Shown one piece after another: positions 1 through 11,820 of a stretch of DNA of 64,000 bases. Origin of the DNA: Thereva unica (lineage: Eukaryota > Arthropoda > Insecta > Diptera > Therevidae). The notes under the pieces were generated by a model, which was given only the letters and a program-made list of their open reading frames with translations, did no database searches and was not told the DNA's origin. Position 1 is the stretch's first letter. Each line of letters opens with the position of its first letter. The stretch is taken from positions 8,968,001 to 9,032,000 of the forward strand of contig OX465281.1 of NCBI GenBank assembly GCA_949987705.1, given 5' to 3'. Both the position numbers and the translations under genes were made by a program.

Positions 1-348
1 AGTTGATCGGTTATATTTTCTACTTTTTAGTCTATTATAAGCTTTCCGCAATTTAGTGTTAGCCGCCATTTTGAATTTGGAATGACGCCACATAGCTAAT
101 TGTGTTCTACCTGTCATATCCTTTCATTTGATACCCATGCCAGAGGGCCGCGGAGCACAATTTCAAAAATCGGCCGCCATTTTGGAACCTCCATCTTGAT
201 ATTTTTTCAAAATGGCCAGATTGCATTGTCATCCAAACTAAACGTATATGCAAAATTTCAGCTCTATCCGAAACCGGGAAGTGGGTCAAATTTAACTTCA
301 AAGATTTGATCAGTCAGGATTGAAGTTAACTAAAAGAATTTAAAAAAG
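1..348 (+). repeat. CATTTGATACCCAT-family unit, right part of a composite element
   Basis: This stretch matches 41767-42108 almost base for base. It carries the core CATTTGATACCCAT at 125-138, GGCCGCCATTTTGG motifs, and an end close to 324-345 (AGTTAACTAAAAGAATTT) that differs at one base from 42087. It is probably the right-hand end of the hairpin-headed element described at 40691-42112, with its left part outside the window. The short open frames in it have no coding look. Confidence 0.75.
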
Positions 349-1363
349 TTCTGCTTCTTGTTTGCTGAAAACACTTTACATGGGCAGCATTCAAGCGAAG
401 GAGTTTTTCTGTTCCTATGCGTGATGTTATGTTTGTTTGTTACTCTTTCAGAGTTTTTTTTTTTTTTTTCAAATAGAATTTTTTCTTCACTTAACAAAGG
501 TCAAACTACAAATTTCTTAGTTGTGCGAGTGCAATTTTCCCGTACTTTCAGGCCAATAAAAGAAGCATAAAGGCCATAAGGCTTTTTCTTCAGAAGTATG
601 CTTCCCTAAAGGAGTTCTAGTAGTATTTAATCAAATCTAGATGTTAGTTTCATGTAATTTAAGACTGATTTAACTAAGTTTAATATTTTTATGTCCAAGA
701 TATGACAGACTGCAGTATTTCATAAGTGCCTTTCATAATCATGGAGCTACTGCCCTCTGGGAGCCTTTTCCTCCTCAAGAATCTTCTTCTAACGTTCTTG
801 GTCTTGGGTCTTACTCTTCCAGTTAGTAATCCGAATTGTGCATAAGTCGATTTCTATGTCGTCTTCATATCTCCTCATAGGTCTCCCTAGTAGCCTTCTT
901 TCCACATTCAGGCTTTTGCCTTATGTTAAACGTGTTCCACTAGACTTTTTGATGTACGAGTATTTGTTATGCCCCATTTGGAAAAATAATGGACTAACAT
1001 CTAATCCATCGTTACTCAACCTGCGACCTCCGAAAATCCAAAAAATGAAGTAAAATATCCTGCGACCCTCTCACTATATTGTTTAAAAGATAAAAATCCA
1101 AGCATTTGGAGCGATTTTCTCGGTAAGAAACCCAAAATTGAATCTGAGAGAGAGGACAGTAAATCAAAAATGTGTAATCGGGTTCCATCTTCTTCCGTTA
1201 AATCAGTCGTAAAATTGAGTTATGAAGATCGATCACACACATATCCGTGGTCAAACGCCACCGTAGCTTTCCGTGTCAGTGGCTTCCGTGATGAATTTTT
1301 CACTGACATTCACACAGCCGCCTTTTCCGTATCAACGCATTGCTCTTGAACGAGGAGGAAAAG
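349..1363. other. AT-rich intergenic DNA, upstream flank of the insulin-like gene
   Basis: No coding pattern, RNA gene or transposon end was recognised. There is a poly-T run near 454-469. The last 150 bases before the TATA box are less AT-rich and could hold proximal regulatory sites, but no named site can be supported. Confidence 0.4.
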
Positions 1364-1370
1364 TATAAAA
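1364..1370 (+). promoter_or_regulatory. Probable TATA box of the insulin-like peptide gene
   Basis: TATAAAA lies in a purine-rich context, about 25-30 bases before a plausible start near 1390. It is followed about 70 bases on by a splice donor (GA|GTAAAC at 1440). The matching acceptor would be the strong one just before the insulin ATG. The choice of promoter is inference; a TATATATA at 1963-1970 is the alternative. Confidence 0.45.
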
Positions 1371-1389
1371 AGAGAGTAGTGGAAAGAGG

Positions 1390-1439
1390 CTTCGTAATTT
1401 TATATAGAGGAAATCTGCTCCAACACCATTGAACTTGGA
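1390..1439 (+). other. Probable non-coding first exon of the insulin-like peptide gene
   Basis: The start is estimated from the TATA box and the end from the donor GTAAAC at 1440. The intron 1440-2121 would end with branch site TACTAAC at 2088-2094 and a T-rich tract, then the acceptor AG at 2120-2121. The branch adenine is 28 bases from the AG, which is typical of insects. The acceptor side is strong and the donor and start are guesses. RNA reads across 1439/2122 would settle it. Confidence 0.4.
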
Positions 1440-2121
1440 GTAAACAGAAACATTTTTTTTTCTTAGATTGCATCTAGTTCTGCCTAGGATGCTCAGTTGG
1501 GGCTTTTTTATAGGAAGGAAGATTTTGAAGGATACTTAAGGAACCGATGGCAAACAATGTCTGACTAGTTCGATAAATACAGAGTTTTATAACTGTTGTT
1601 AAATGCAATACAAATCTTTGACCATTATTAAATGCAAGTTCCCTGTGAAGACAGCTAAGAAGAGGTCTTTGAGATAAAATGTTTGTCGAAAGTATCTTAG
1701 CCAAATTTCAGAAGAACCTAAACTTGCATCACGATAAAAAAACAATTCATTTAGTACTCACGAATTATCATCGAACTACTGCTTCGCTCGGCCTGTCCCT
1801 TAGTTAAAATTCGAACACGTCCTGACTTTGTGGTATTTAGCGACTATTTTCACCTAGATTGTATTAAACCCGCATCTAAGAATCAAAAATGTTAAAAGAA
1901 TTATTAAAGTAGTTAAATTTCTTTAGGAAACAATTCCTGAACCATTTTCAAAAGTCTGGGACTATATATACTCGTAGTAAGGGTTCAGCAGATAGAAAGC
2001 TGATTTCATCCATAAGATTATGTTTTTGGAATACCGATCCCCATGAACATGATATTCAATACTCTATTAGAATACAGCTTTTTGAAATACTAACAATTTT
2101 TTTTATTAAATCCTCTTTCAG

Positions 2122-2569
2122 ATGGCCTGGCTTGGAGCTTCTTCACTCATCCGTAACCTGCTCATTACACTAATTCCACTTTTCATTATTTGGAATATAA
2201 GCGATGCCTCAAGTAAACGTCTATGCGGAAAAGAACTCTCAATAACCCTCGAATTCATCTGCGAGAATAGCTACAATGGATTTCGCAAAAAATCAAGTAA
2301 TTAAATTTATTAAACAACAATCAACAATCATTTACAACAAAACAATTTCATTATTTTTAGTTGGAGCCGGCGATTACACTGATCAATATATTGATGATGA
2401 CATTTTCTATCCATTCAATCAGCTTCCAGATCTATCTAAAGTCCAGAAAGGTGCCCTATTTCCGAAAATTCGAAGGTTACGTCAAGGTGTAGCTGATGAA
2501 TGCTGCAAGAAGCCATGCACCTATGCTGAACTGTCTAGTTACTGCAAGTATCCTAGAACAAACCAATAA
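2122..2569 (+). CDS. Insulin-like peptide precursor (two coding exons)
   Basis: The coding sequence joins 2122-2296 and 2361-2569, giving 127 residues. Intron 2297-2360 (64 bp, GT..AG) splits a codon after its first base, the phase-1 position in the C-peptide that is characteristic of insulin family genes. Residues 1-31 form a hydrophobic signal peptide. The B chain begins around residue 32 and has C35 and C47, the insulin C-x11-C spacing, with LCG at 34-36. Basic residues R55-K57 and R96-R97/R99 flank an acidic C-peptide (DDD at 70-72). The A chain GVADECCKKPC..C has C106, C107, C111 and C120, the diagnostic CC-x3-C-x8-C. Family knowledge says the product is cleaved to a disulphide-linked A/B hormone that acts on the insulin receptor to control growth and metabolism. 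The ATG follows directly on a splice acceptor, so a 5'UTR intron is likely. Orthology to a particular fly Ilp cannot be assigned by eye; the spacing is insulin-type. No disabling change is seen. Confidence 0.93.
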
Positions 2570-2738
2570 GATTTTATTTGTCCATGTGGCGGCACAAAAG
2601 GATTCTGTCAACGAAAACAGTAGTGGAGATTAAGTAGAAAAATAATGTGTATATATAATAAGTTAATGAGTTCTAATCAATTTTAGTATGAATACAATAT
2701 TCTTGAAAGCAAATCCAAACAATATTCTTTTAAATGGA

Positions 2739-2744
2739 AATAAA
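2739..2744 (+). terminator. Polyadenylation signal AATAAA of the insulin-like peptide gene
   Basis: Canonical AATAAA lies 170 bases after the stop codon. An A-rich run follows at 2753-2765. No closer canonical signal is present after 2569. Confidence 0.6.
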
Positions 2745-2959
2745 TTGTTTGAGAAAAAAAAAAAATATTGTTTATGTTTTTCTGCGAAATGTCACAATTT
2801 TGGAAATCTCCTAATAAAATTGAACACACCGCCTTAACAGGTCCGCCCTGTCACCTTGGATCTTCGTATAGTAACGCGGATTTAAAAAGAGACAAAGTTT
2901 ACCAAACTAGCGAAAAACACCATATGATATGGTTCAACATCAAAGACAAACTGTAGCAT

Positions 2960-3560
2960 CACAGTATTCGTCCCGCGAGACAAGCGATTGCCAGAAATAC
3001 TTTTGGCCAGCATTAAACAAAGACTGTCAAAGGCAAATCGCGCATAGTGTCTTGATAGCCGCTTCGCTATCCGATCCGATTCGATGGTTTAGTTCCAGTC
3101 CGCGGAGTTAAATCTAAAAACATCGAAGCGCCCTCTTGTGTCCCGCAAGGCAGTCATCTTGGTCCTCTTCTTTTTATTATTTTATCAGTTGATGACATTG
3201 TTACCCTGCTATTGATGACATCAAACTGTTCCGCCACATAAGGAGTATAGAGGATTGTAAACTTCTGCAAGCAGACCCAAACACCTTCGTGGTTTTGTAA
3301 CTTATGATTATACTTTTGTCAACAACAAGGTCTCCCGCGCTAAATCTGTAATCGATCCATATGACTTGTCGAAATAGGAAATCGCGAATCTAAGCCTCAG
3401 AAGTCGTGCATGCTGCCTACTGCCTGATGTAACATATAGATCAGGTGGCAGCATATACAGAATTATGTTCAATGCTTCAGTGGCGGCTTGTGAAAAGCCC
3501 CAGTGATACCAGGGCCTTTCTTCATTCATGCTTTTATTTAACGATGAGCAAAAAAGATCT
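2960..3560 (+). mobile_element. Decayed LINE reverse transcriptase fragment (jockey/CR1-like)
   Basis: Across shifted frames there is a block reading like LSDPIRWFSS (about 3065-3100). It is followed by a VPQGSHLGPLLF-like block (about 3145-3180) and a DDI-like remnant. In LINE reverse transcriptases these form the palm motif before the YxDD box. Stops and frame changes occur throughout, so it is dead. It starts about 200 bases after the insulin-like gene's poly(A) signal. The clade call is tentative. Confidence 0.55.
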
Positions 3561-3630
3561 TCCTTTTAGAGTTTTGGTCTTTTTCTTGCGCAAGACCAAG
3601 ACTAGCTCTTCCTCTGTTCAACCATTATAA

Positions 3631-3651
3631 TACATACATACATACATACAT
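3631..3651. repeat. (TACA)n microsatellite
   Basis: About five TACA units in a row, ending in TATAT. Confidence 0.9.
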
Positions 3652-3659
3652 ATATCAAT

Positions 3660-4190
3660 AATATTATGGGGTGCGCCATCTACACCTCCGGTATTTACAC
3701 ATTAAATAACTCTGACAATTTTTAGTCGATTTTGACAAATGAGCAGGATTTTTTTAGGATATTATCTAGCATTTATTTCAAATCAGGTTTTGAATACAAT
3801 GACGATTAAATGACCAGTTTCATTCGATACGCAAAAAGCAGCGGCATCCTGCATAACATTGACCAGTTGCAGCAACTATTTCGACCCTCATGTTATCTTT
3901 GCACTTGTCAATGGTCTTTGGCTTGCTAGCATAAAATCTCCTAAATACCTCCAAAATGTCTCCCTTTGCCATGATTTTAGCATTAGCATGTCATTGGAAG
4001 TGAGGACAAAAAAGCCTAAAGAGATTTCTCATATGGAACTCCCTATAGAGTTGAGTTGGAGTACTCCCATAAGACTAGCTGTAGATAAAAATTGGAGATC
4101 CCGTCTTGAGTTTCACGGTAGTATGAAATGGAGGTTTAATTTTTAGCTTTCTGGAAAAAATATTGCGTAAGAGAATGTATTTACGTCTTT
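3660..4190. other. Unassigned intergenic DNA
   Basis: Nothing recognisable. A 95-codon open frame at 3859-4146 has no familiar motif and lies beside repeats, so I do not call it a gene. Confidence 0.3.
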
Positions 4191-4192
4191 CC

Positions 4193-4590
4193 AGGGCCGG
4201 CGCTTTCATCTATGCAAATGGTGCACTTGCACCGGGCGCAATTTCATAAATTAAAATTTAAAAAATTTTGTCTATCCATTCTTGGATGGCACGGTGCAAG
4301 ATCGCGAAGCAAATCCTGATTGAACAAAGACAGGGGTGGCGCTTCTTTCATAGGTCAATTGGTGTATTTTCACCGGGCGCAATTGGACGAGGCGCGATAT
4401 CAGAAGAAAAGTCAGAAAGTGTTCACGGGCCTTCAGTTTCATATGTTAAAGGAGCTTCACAGAGTGCTTGCGTCTTTTTCCATTGTCCTTCACTGCGATC
4501 AAAAAATAAACAGCTGATGGGGGCCAATATTGCAAACTGCACCGGGCGCAATTCAAATACTTTTTTTTAATTTAACAAATTAATTAGAGT
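4193..4590 (+). mobile_element. GGGCGCAATT-family non-autonomous element (hAT-like end)
   Basis: It begins CAGGGCCGGCGC, resembling hAT termini, and then has three CACCGGGCGCAATT blocks (near 4230, 4371 and 4541). The same family occurs reversed at 45990-46886, where the terminal 50 bases and the internal block GATCGCGAAGCAAATCCTGATT both match. Relative to that copy this one is internally shorter. No transposase is present. The superfamily is inferred from the terminus only. Confidence 0.55.
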
Positions 4591-5030
4591 GAACTTTTTT
4601 GTATTCCTTGTGTTTTTTGTATAAAGTTTTCCTTTCTCCGACGAGACGGCTGCTTTTATTGATTGCGGATAGTTACAGAATGACGAACGCAATGCGAATA
4701 AAACAAAAGTCCGAGTACTTACGACTACGAAATAGTAAAAAAGCAGAAAAGGAACAGATCACCTAATGAAGCATAGTCCATGGTGTAAACTCTTTAATCA
4801 ATGGCTTCTTTATTCATCCTCAAGGGAGGACTCCCAAATTTCCTGCTGGGTATACTCGGGCACGATCCTGGGTATTACCAGACTATAAAAATGTCTGAAT
4901 TTCAAATGTTCTTTTATAAGACCAGGCCATGGAGTTTTTAGACCTCGCGTGGATCGGCAAGCTCAGACGGATCTGCGTGTCTTCCCCATCAGAGTGTTTA
5001 TGTGATGTTCCATTTGAGTTTGCATAAGTC

Positions 5031-6660
5031 TTCTTCTTCTTTTTCGATGGCTCTACAGCCCAACTCGAGCCTTGGCCTCCATTAGCTTCTTCCTCCAGAC
5101 GTCTCTCTGCTCTGCAGCTTGTCTCCAGTTTCTTGTGTTGAGCAGTTTTGCTGCATCGGCCTTAACATTATCTTCCCACCTTAACCGTGGTTTGCCAACT
5201 GGTCTTTTGCCGTCTGGTAGTAGATACAGGGATTTTGTTTGGTATCCTTGAGTCATCCATTCTTTGGACATGACCGGCTCAACGGAAACGTAGTAGCTTG
5301 GCATGGGTCGAAAGTTTACATTCTTTGTATAAGTCGTACAATTCGTGATTGCGGCGTATTCTCCATGCACTGTCTTCATTGATTGGGCCGTATATCCTTC
5401 GGAGAACTTTCCTCTCAAGTATATCCAACTTGTCTGTGGATTTCTGGGAGATACTCCATGCTTCACATCCATACGTAGCTACTGTACGTATGATGGTTTT
5501 GTAGATTCTTATTTTAGTTTTTCTGTGGATGTCTCTGGAATTCATTAGGTACTGGCAGTAGTGAGAAGTATGTTCTGTTCGCGGCGTTTATTCTTCTTTG
5601 TACGTCTATCGTTTCATCGTTGTCTTCGCTGACTGTGCACCCCAGGTAGTTAAATTGGTTTACCCGTTCAAAGTTATATTCCCTCCAGTTGGTATTGTGG
5701 TTTCTTCTTCTTCTTTCCACCCTTGACTGTTGCTTTTGTCTGCGCTTATTTGCAGCCCTATATGTTTTGCTCCATCTTCTAATTCTGTGAATGTTTCTCT
5801 AAGATATGACAGTGATCTTGCAAGGCAGTTTATATCGTCGGCATACCCGGCCAACTGTTTGGATTTGTTAAGCAGGGTTGCGTTCGCATCAATGTTAACC
5901 TTGCGAATTACTCCTTCTAGGCGGAAATTAAATAGCATGGGTGCCAGCCCATCGCCCTGCTTTAAGCCTTGCTTGACTGGGAAGGACTCCGTCAATTCTC
6001 CTTGTTTCTGACTGCACATCTTGAATTTTCCATTGTCATTTTTGTTAATTTGATTATCTTTAGGGAATGTTTAGGTCCAGCATTGTTGCATATATTTGCT
6101 CCTTGTCGATGCTGCCGTATGCTTGTTGAAAGTCGATGAAAAGTTGATACACGTCAATGTTGTATTCCCAGCATTTTCGGAGGATTTGCCTTATTGTAAA
6201 AAGTTGATCCATTGTTGACCTATTTCTTCTGAATCCAGCTTGGTATTCACTTATTGCCGCTTCTGCGTAAGGTTCCAATCTGGCCTCCATTATATTTCAT
6301 TATTTTAGAGAGATATGCCTCTATATAGTTTCCACAGTTGAATTTGTCCCCTTTCTTATGTATTGGGCAGATAATGCTTTGCTCCCATTCTTCAGGCATT
6401 TTTCATTCCTCCATATGCAGCATAGTAATTCGTGTATAGCTGCTGAGAGCGATTCGCCTCCTTGTTTGACCAACTCTGCTGGGACGTTATCAATTCCTGG
6501 AGATTTATTGCTTCTTAAGGATCGTATGGCACTTTGTACTTCTTCCAGAGTGGGTACATTTGTTTCTCTGGTGTCATCGTTATGTTGTAGACGGGGTTCT
6601 GGTACATGTTTGATGCTCTCATTTGCGTTCAGCAGCTCGCTAGTTGGCATAAGTCTAGAT
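5031..6660 (-). pseudogene. RTE-like LINE, 5'-truncated and frameshifted
   Basis: Reading right to left, successive broken frames give the order of an RTE-type reverse transcriptase. These are a SNKSPGIDNVPAEL block (about 6500), AGFRRNRSTMDQLF and LFIDFQQAYGSID (about 6120-6240), LKQGDGLAPMLFN (about 5960), the catalytic GYADDIN (about 5840), and a C-terminal NWRQAAEQRDVWRK block (about 5100). The 3' end is a short GAA-rich tail at 5031-5043, as in the other RTE copies here. At least four frame breaks make it non-functional. The endonuclease domain is missing. Only the fragment beginning near 6650 has an in-frame ATG. Confidence 0.85.
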
Positions 6661-8790
6661 GCCCAAAACTCAAATATAGTTCAAAAGGTTAGGTTTAATA
6701 CTTGTTTCGGTAATACTTGTTTCAATAGCCAACATTCTCCGAAGAGTCGAGCGTACTACTTTACATTTTGATCCTGAATATTCATGCACTAACTTACATT
6801 AACAATATCCTTCTTCAACTAATTCGCCTCTTGTTTTAAAATTCACTTACATTTCACTCAGCGCCTCTGCAGCTCCAAATGTAACATAAATTTAAAACAT
6901 TTCTTTTTTACATAAAACCGAAATTTTGTCAAAAGATTTAAAGCGGCAAAAATTCGTCCCTAGGGTTATCATTATCTAGGCTCATCGCTTCATAAAAAAA
7001 GGAGTAGAAAATTTAAAATTCTAAGGACTCTCTTTCAAAGCCCTTCCGTTTTTTCAGATGAAAATTGAGGATGATAAACAAAATTACGTCCAGCTCTTTC
7101 TTAGTCACAATAACAAGAAATAAGGTGGTGGGGGGGGAATAATAAAAAAGGAGCCGTAAAGCATCATCCCTCGGCCAACCCTTTTTTCTACTCTTAATCC
7201 GGCAGAAAAGTCTTGCGTCATAGCATGAATTTGGATAAATTTCTTGCGACACTTTAACATTGGAAAGGCCTTGTCCTTATTATGAAATTAACACCAAAAA
7301 ATCCCTCGGGTAGCAATCTGTCAAATTAGGTAGCCCGACGTCAAATTAAAAGCACTTTGTCCTATGGACAGAGAAATACACCAGAGCAAAAAAAAAACTA
7401 GGCCGAAGAGACACCTTCGTCATAGAAGTCCGTAATTGTGGGCGACGAAATGGAAGAAACAGAGCGTGACGGAGGTGACCTTTTGCTGGTGGGTGGCCAG
7501 CTCTGGTAGTCATCGTGGTAGTCGTCGTCGGCTCTGGGCTCATTTCCCAACTACACGGCAGCAGCTGTCACAGCCCGCAGCGGTGCTGCCATCGGCTTAG
7601 CTAATTTCGAACTAATGAACCCGTCCACTGATACTTATCCTGGGAGGTGTCATATTTCACCTAATCGGATTTGGATTGCATGAGGCCTAAGAGATTTGCA
7701 TTTGGTGTGGTGCCTCTCCGCGCGCTGTGCTGGGCTTGCGGTTTCCAGCCTCAGGTTTCGAAGGTATTAACTTTGCCGCAGAACCGTTTAGAATCGTTTT
7801 AGAAAGGGCGCAGGCCAATGGGTGGCCGACCTGAGGCCCTAATCCTCGGATAGAGCACGTGCTCCGCAGCCGACCCAACCGATGACCCACACTGCGGACG
7901 CGCAAGCAGCCAGCGGGGGGAAATTATAAAGGAGCGCAATAATTTTACAGCGGTACAAATAGGAATCATTTGAATAAATGATTAATAATTTATGAAATAG
8001 GCAATGGCGGAGTTCTCGCTCGGCTTGCTGCGGAGGGCTGTTATGCTCCTGAAATATTCATATCACGCACGCAATCCACTCCTTTTTGCTAGCTCTCGCT
8101 CTGTGTGTGTAAGGGGAAAAGAATTGCCTCTGGTAAATCCTCGAAGTGGAGCTATTCTTGCCATCGAGTGACATTATTATACAGGAGCAAGCAGCCGCTA
8201 TCAAATCTTCCGTGAATAGTCAGTGGAACGCCTCCGACTCCACTTAATATTTCAGAAACGTTTGAAAGTCATATGTCGAGCTTTGGGGGCGAGAATGCCT
8301 CTGCCAAAACGAGTGGCAAAGTTGTCTTCATCAACGTTTTCAAACAAATTTGCATATACCACATTCTAGTAGGCATAAATTTCGTTCACCTGCTCCGGCT
8401 CTCTCCCGGTGGTGGCTTTCGAGAGGAGTTCGTTTATTACCTGTTACCATACTTTCTTGAAACAAGAATTCATCACCTCCTTGACACGATTCTTGGTTAA
8501 GGCATATGCTTTTTTTATGATTTGCAGAATGCTAGAAACATTGAGTTGAAGTTCTTTAATATTTTGAAATATGACTGGGAATGGTGGGGGGAATTATTAT
8601 TATTTTTTTTTTTCATAATGGGCGGGGGAATGTCTCATTTGCGTAATATGCCTTGATTTCTGCCGTAAATTTATGGGTATTATTAATGATACCTCTTACG
8701 ATTTGTAGTCCTTACCAATTAAGAGAATGAAGGTCAATACCAAGTAGCAAATTATCAAGGTTGTCCGTTATTTGAAGGAATTTAGTAGTA
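6661..8790. other. Gene-free stretch with a GC-richer block
   Basis: Positions about 7350-7910 are clearly more GC-rich than the surroundings, with short GTCGTCGTC-type runs. A 65-codon ATG frame on the - strand (7346-7543) begins with a Pro/Thr-rich stretch but shows no domain. Positions 7930-8010 are rich in TAAT/ATTA cores. No transposon ends were recognised. It could hold regulatory DNA, but this is not shown. Confidence 0.3.
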
Positions 8791-8799
8791 GTATGCAGC

Positions 8800-8900
8800 A
8801 CTTGCAAACCTTGGTACCACAGGGGTTGAGGCGCCTGAATACCACCCTAGAGTTCCGCGATTCGAGTCCACTCCGCGGCATGGTGCTTAGTAGTAAGGCT
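8800..8900 (+). repeat. tRNA-derived SINE-like fragment
   Basis: It contains a B-box-like CGATTCGAGTCC (8858-8869) followed by CTCCGCGGCATG. The 38 bases from 8851 match 15355-15392 at about 30 positions, so this is a dispersed family rather than a tRNA gene. No cloverleaf can be closed. Confidence 0.4.
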
Positions 8901-9529
8901 AGCCGGTTCCAGCATCCCAATTGCCCTGATCACCCCCCTTTGCCAGTAAGCTGGTGGTTTATGTCCGTGATGTGGGGTTTATGTCCGTAGTGCGGAGAGA
9001 GCTTTTGGAGGGTGGAGGCAATGGGAGAGCTTTTGGTGCCTGGAGCTATGCAAAGGGGATTAGGTTTGCTGAGATTTGCGCTTATGGGTATGGGATGGGT
9101 TTAGGTGTTTCCGGTAATAGTGAGCTTTATGGTGTTAGCGCGGGGCATGCAAATTACCAATATCATATTCGTACATACTTGTACATCAGAATAAGTCATA
9201 CCGACCATAATTATTTTGAATGAGTGTAAATTTTGGTGATTGCTAAAGGTTGCGGTTAATTTTGAGAGTGTTTATTTAGTGCAGCGGTAAATTAGCAAAA
9301 ATAATTCAATCATTCGGGCCTAAGGCACATGGGATTCCTGGGTGACGGGGTGATAAATAACATATGTATGTACATGTCGTCCTACTATGCAAATTGTATA
9401 CATTGGTCTGGAACAAAAACCGCATCCTGTAGGAGTACTGTAACGAAGGCCGGGGTTTACAAATTAATATGATTTTGGATACGAGAGAAAAAAAACAGCT
9501 ACATGTAAACATTTACGAAAATCATACAA
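8901..9529. other. Unassigned intergenic DNA
   Basis: A repeated GGTTTATGTCCGT phrase occurs twice (about 8955 and 8976). No gene or transposon end was recognised. Confidence 0.3.
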
Positions 9530-11255
9530 TCGAGGCTACACAAACATCGAGAGCAAACTAGCCAGAAAGAACAAGCAGGATTTAGACCACTTGGAGGATC
9601 TATTGATCAAATATTCGCACTCCTTCAGCTAATGGTAGAAAGTAGAGAGAGGGTAGAGGGTAGAGAGGGTTACGAATATTCGGCCGAATATTCGGTCAAA
9701 AATGTACCGAACCGAACATTCGGCCGAATTATTCGGTTCATTTTTCCGCAGTTCATATAGGTCGTCGAAGCGATCTGCGAGTAGCAGCGTTCGCCCATCC
9801 CTTGAGCACTTCGCGCTAGCTCGGCTCGCTTACTCGAAGCGTCGCTCTTTCTTTTTTTGCAATTTCTCGCGTGGTAGAATTATCGCCAAAAAAATAAGGG
9901 ACTAAAGCAAGAATTCCATAAACATAGAGGCCCTACGCACATGGATCGACGGATTTACAATCCCAGTTTCAAACTGGTTTAACCTTTATCACGCTTACAA
10001 CCAGTTTGCAACTAAAATGATACCTTTGTCCACACACAAACGCAACTGATTTATCATCAATCGGTGTTCTGTGCTAACGAAGATTTTGTTGAATAAACTT
10101 TGACACGTACAAATGCAACCACGCAACTGAAACTGGTGACATTTGCAACCGTACATGCGTTGCATTCGGTGACAGACAATATAGAAGTGTGTGTATTAAA
10201 ATGTGACTTGACGGAATATTTCATGAATGGAATGCATGCAACGCAACTCATACACTCGCTACTTAGATTTTTGGGTTATGTCGGGACGGAATGCAACTAC
10301 GAAATTAAGCATTGTTGAAACTGGCCGCAAGCTTGATATTGCTTCCGACCACCAAGAACAGTCGTACGCAAGCAGTTGCAAACTAGTTTCAAATCAGTCT
10401 CGTTTCTGGCGACTCCTGTGTGCATTTTGATTTTGTGAATAAATATGGTTCACAAAGAAGTGTTTGTTTCATTTACAATTACTATACCTATGTACGGTTC
10501 CAGAATAAAGCCTCTTTAACATATGTAACTCTTAAAATAATACTATTTAAATATTCGGTATTATTCGGCGAACTAACCGAATAATCGGCCGAATACGAAC
10601 ATTAAAAAACGAATATACCGAATACGAATATTCGGCCGAACATTCGGCGCATCTCTAGTAGAAAGAGTTCGTTGCGGAAAACGAGCAGTCATCGTTTTCA
10701 TCGATTTCAAATCCGCTTTGGATTGCATCGATTGGAATAACTAGCTTTGGAAACCGAACACGTGCCATTGAAAATCATCCAACTTCTCCAAGCGTTGTAC
10801 AATAGCTCAACCAGCAGCGTTCGTATTCGAAGCGACTTATCCGAAGAGTTCCCGATAAAAACGAGTGTCCGACAGGGAAACGTCGCTTCGCCAATTCTCT
10901 TCAACGTTGTGATGGACGCGATTATCTGTGAAGCGTTCGATGGACGACTCTGAGTTCGATACGACAACAACTTCGTAACCGTCTTCGCCAACACGGATGC
11001 CGAAACAACGCAAAATCTTATACGACCCAAATCAAACAGGTTCCGATGTTCAAATATTTGGGATCATTGGTTGAGGAAACGAAAGTGGCATCGACCGCCG
11101 ACGTTCACAGCCTCATCGGTCAGGCAACAGCAATATTCGCATCGCTTAAGTGGTGAACGTTGATCCTTCCGATTCTTCTTTATGGATCGGAAACGTGGAC
11201 ACTGCTCAAACCGGACGTCAAGAAGCTCAAGGTCTTCCAAGAAGAAGTCATGTAA
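9530..11255 (+). mobile_element. RTE-like LINE fragment, split by a hAT insertion
   Basis: The two pieces 9530-9642 and 10658-11255 are collinear with residues about 315-570 of the open RTE frame at 50471-52687. Shared blocks are EQAGFRP..SIDQIFAL, RCGKRAVIVFIDFKSAL, IIQLLQALYNSSTSSVRIRS and a C-terminal KPDVKKLKVF. The catalytic xADD segment is deleted (around 10970-11000) and several frameshifts are present. The two pieces were one sequence before the 1015-bp element at 9643 inserted. It is clearly inactive. Confidence 0.85.
9643..10657. mobile_element. Non-autonomous hAT-type element with 8-bp target duplication
   Basis: It is flanked by perfect GTAGAAAG duplications (9635-9642 and 10658-10665). 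Removing the element and one duplication restores the reading of the host RTE, which proves the insertion. The right end reversed reads TAGAGATGCGCCGAA; the left end begins TAGAGAG and both ends then share TTCGGCCGAATATTCGG. The left terminus is distorted by a GAGGGTA-rich stretch (9649-9670). The 8-bp duplication and the terminus fit hAT. No transposase frame is present; the short frames inside have no recognisable domain. Confidence 0.88.
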
Positions 11256-11820
11256 ACATAGGAATTAAATATGTACATAATCTCCGGATATGGATATGTG
11301 AATCTGTTAAGTATTCTAATGGCATCAATTAGGGTTACCAAAATAATTGCCCGTTTTCTTCATCCTATACAATTTCTTAAAGTTCCTCTTCAGGAGCATA
11401 TTAAAATCGCTCAAATTTTGCTCCCCTTGGCAAGGCAGTAAATTTATCCGACTGGGTGGATTCTAGATAGACCAATCAACAGTACAAAGAGATTTACCAT
11501 CAAAGAGCAGCAAAGACCACAACACTACGGCGAAAATTAAAAGAAGAATACTGCAAGCGAGCAGGGGCGGATGAATAATAACTGTGCCTGTGTTGAAAAC
11601 TTTATATTTTTAAAAGCAAGTATCGTTTTACAAATAAGGTGTCCCAACTGAGTACTAATTACGTCCAATGCTGCTTAGCCTTTGTAATCGAACCAGAACC
11701 GGTCTATTGAGTATATTAAATGATACCCTTCCCGGTCACCACCAACATAATTGCCTGAAACATAAAGCAACAATACATCAACAAAAACTAAAGCTTTGTA
11801 TGAGTTAAACTAAAGCTTAA
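11256..11820. other. Unassigned intergenic DNA
   Basis: Nothing recognisable beyond AT-rich sequence. Confidence 0.3.

Noticed and set aside
1963..1987. TATATATA with a TTCAGC initiator-like site closer to the insulin ATG
   Set aside because: Spacing is short for a TATA box, and it would leave the strong branch site and acceptor at 2088-2121 unexplained unless an exon starts here. Kept only as the alternative promoter.
7346..7543. 65-codon ATG frame on the - strand with a Pro/Thr-rich start
   Set aside because: No domain, no splice or poly(A) evidence; low-complexity codons explain its openness.
8800..8900. Functional tRNA gene
   Set aside because: Only a B-box-like motif; a second diverged copy at 15355 indicates a dispersed repeat.
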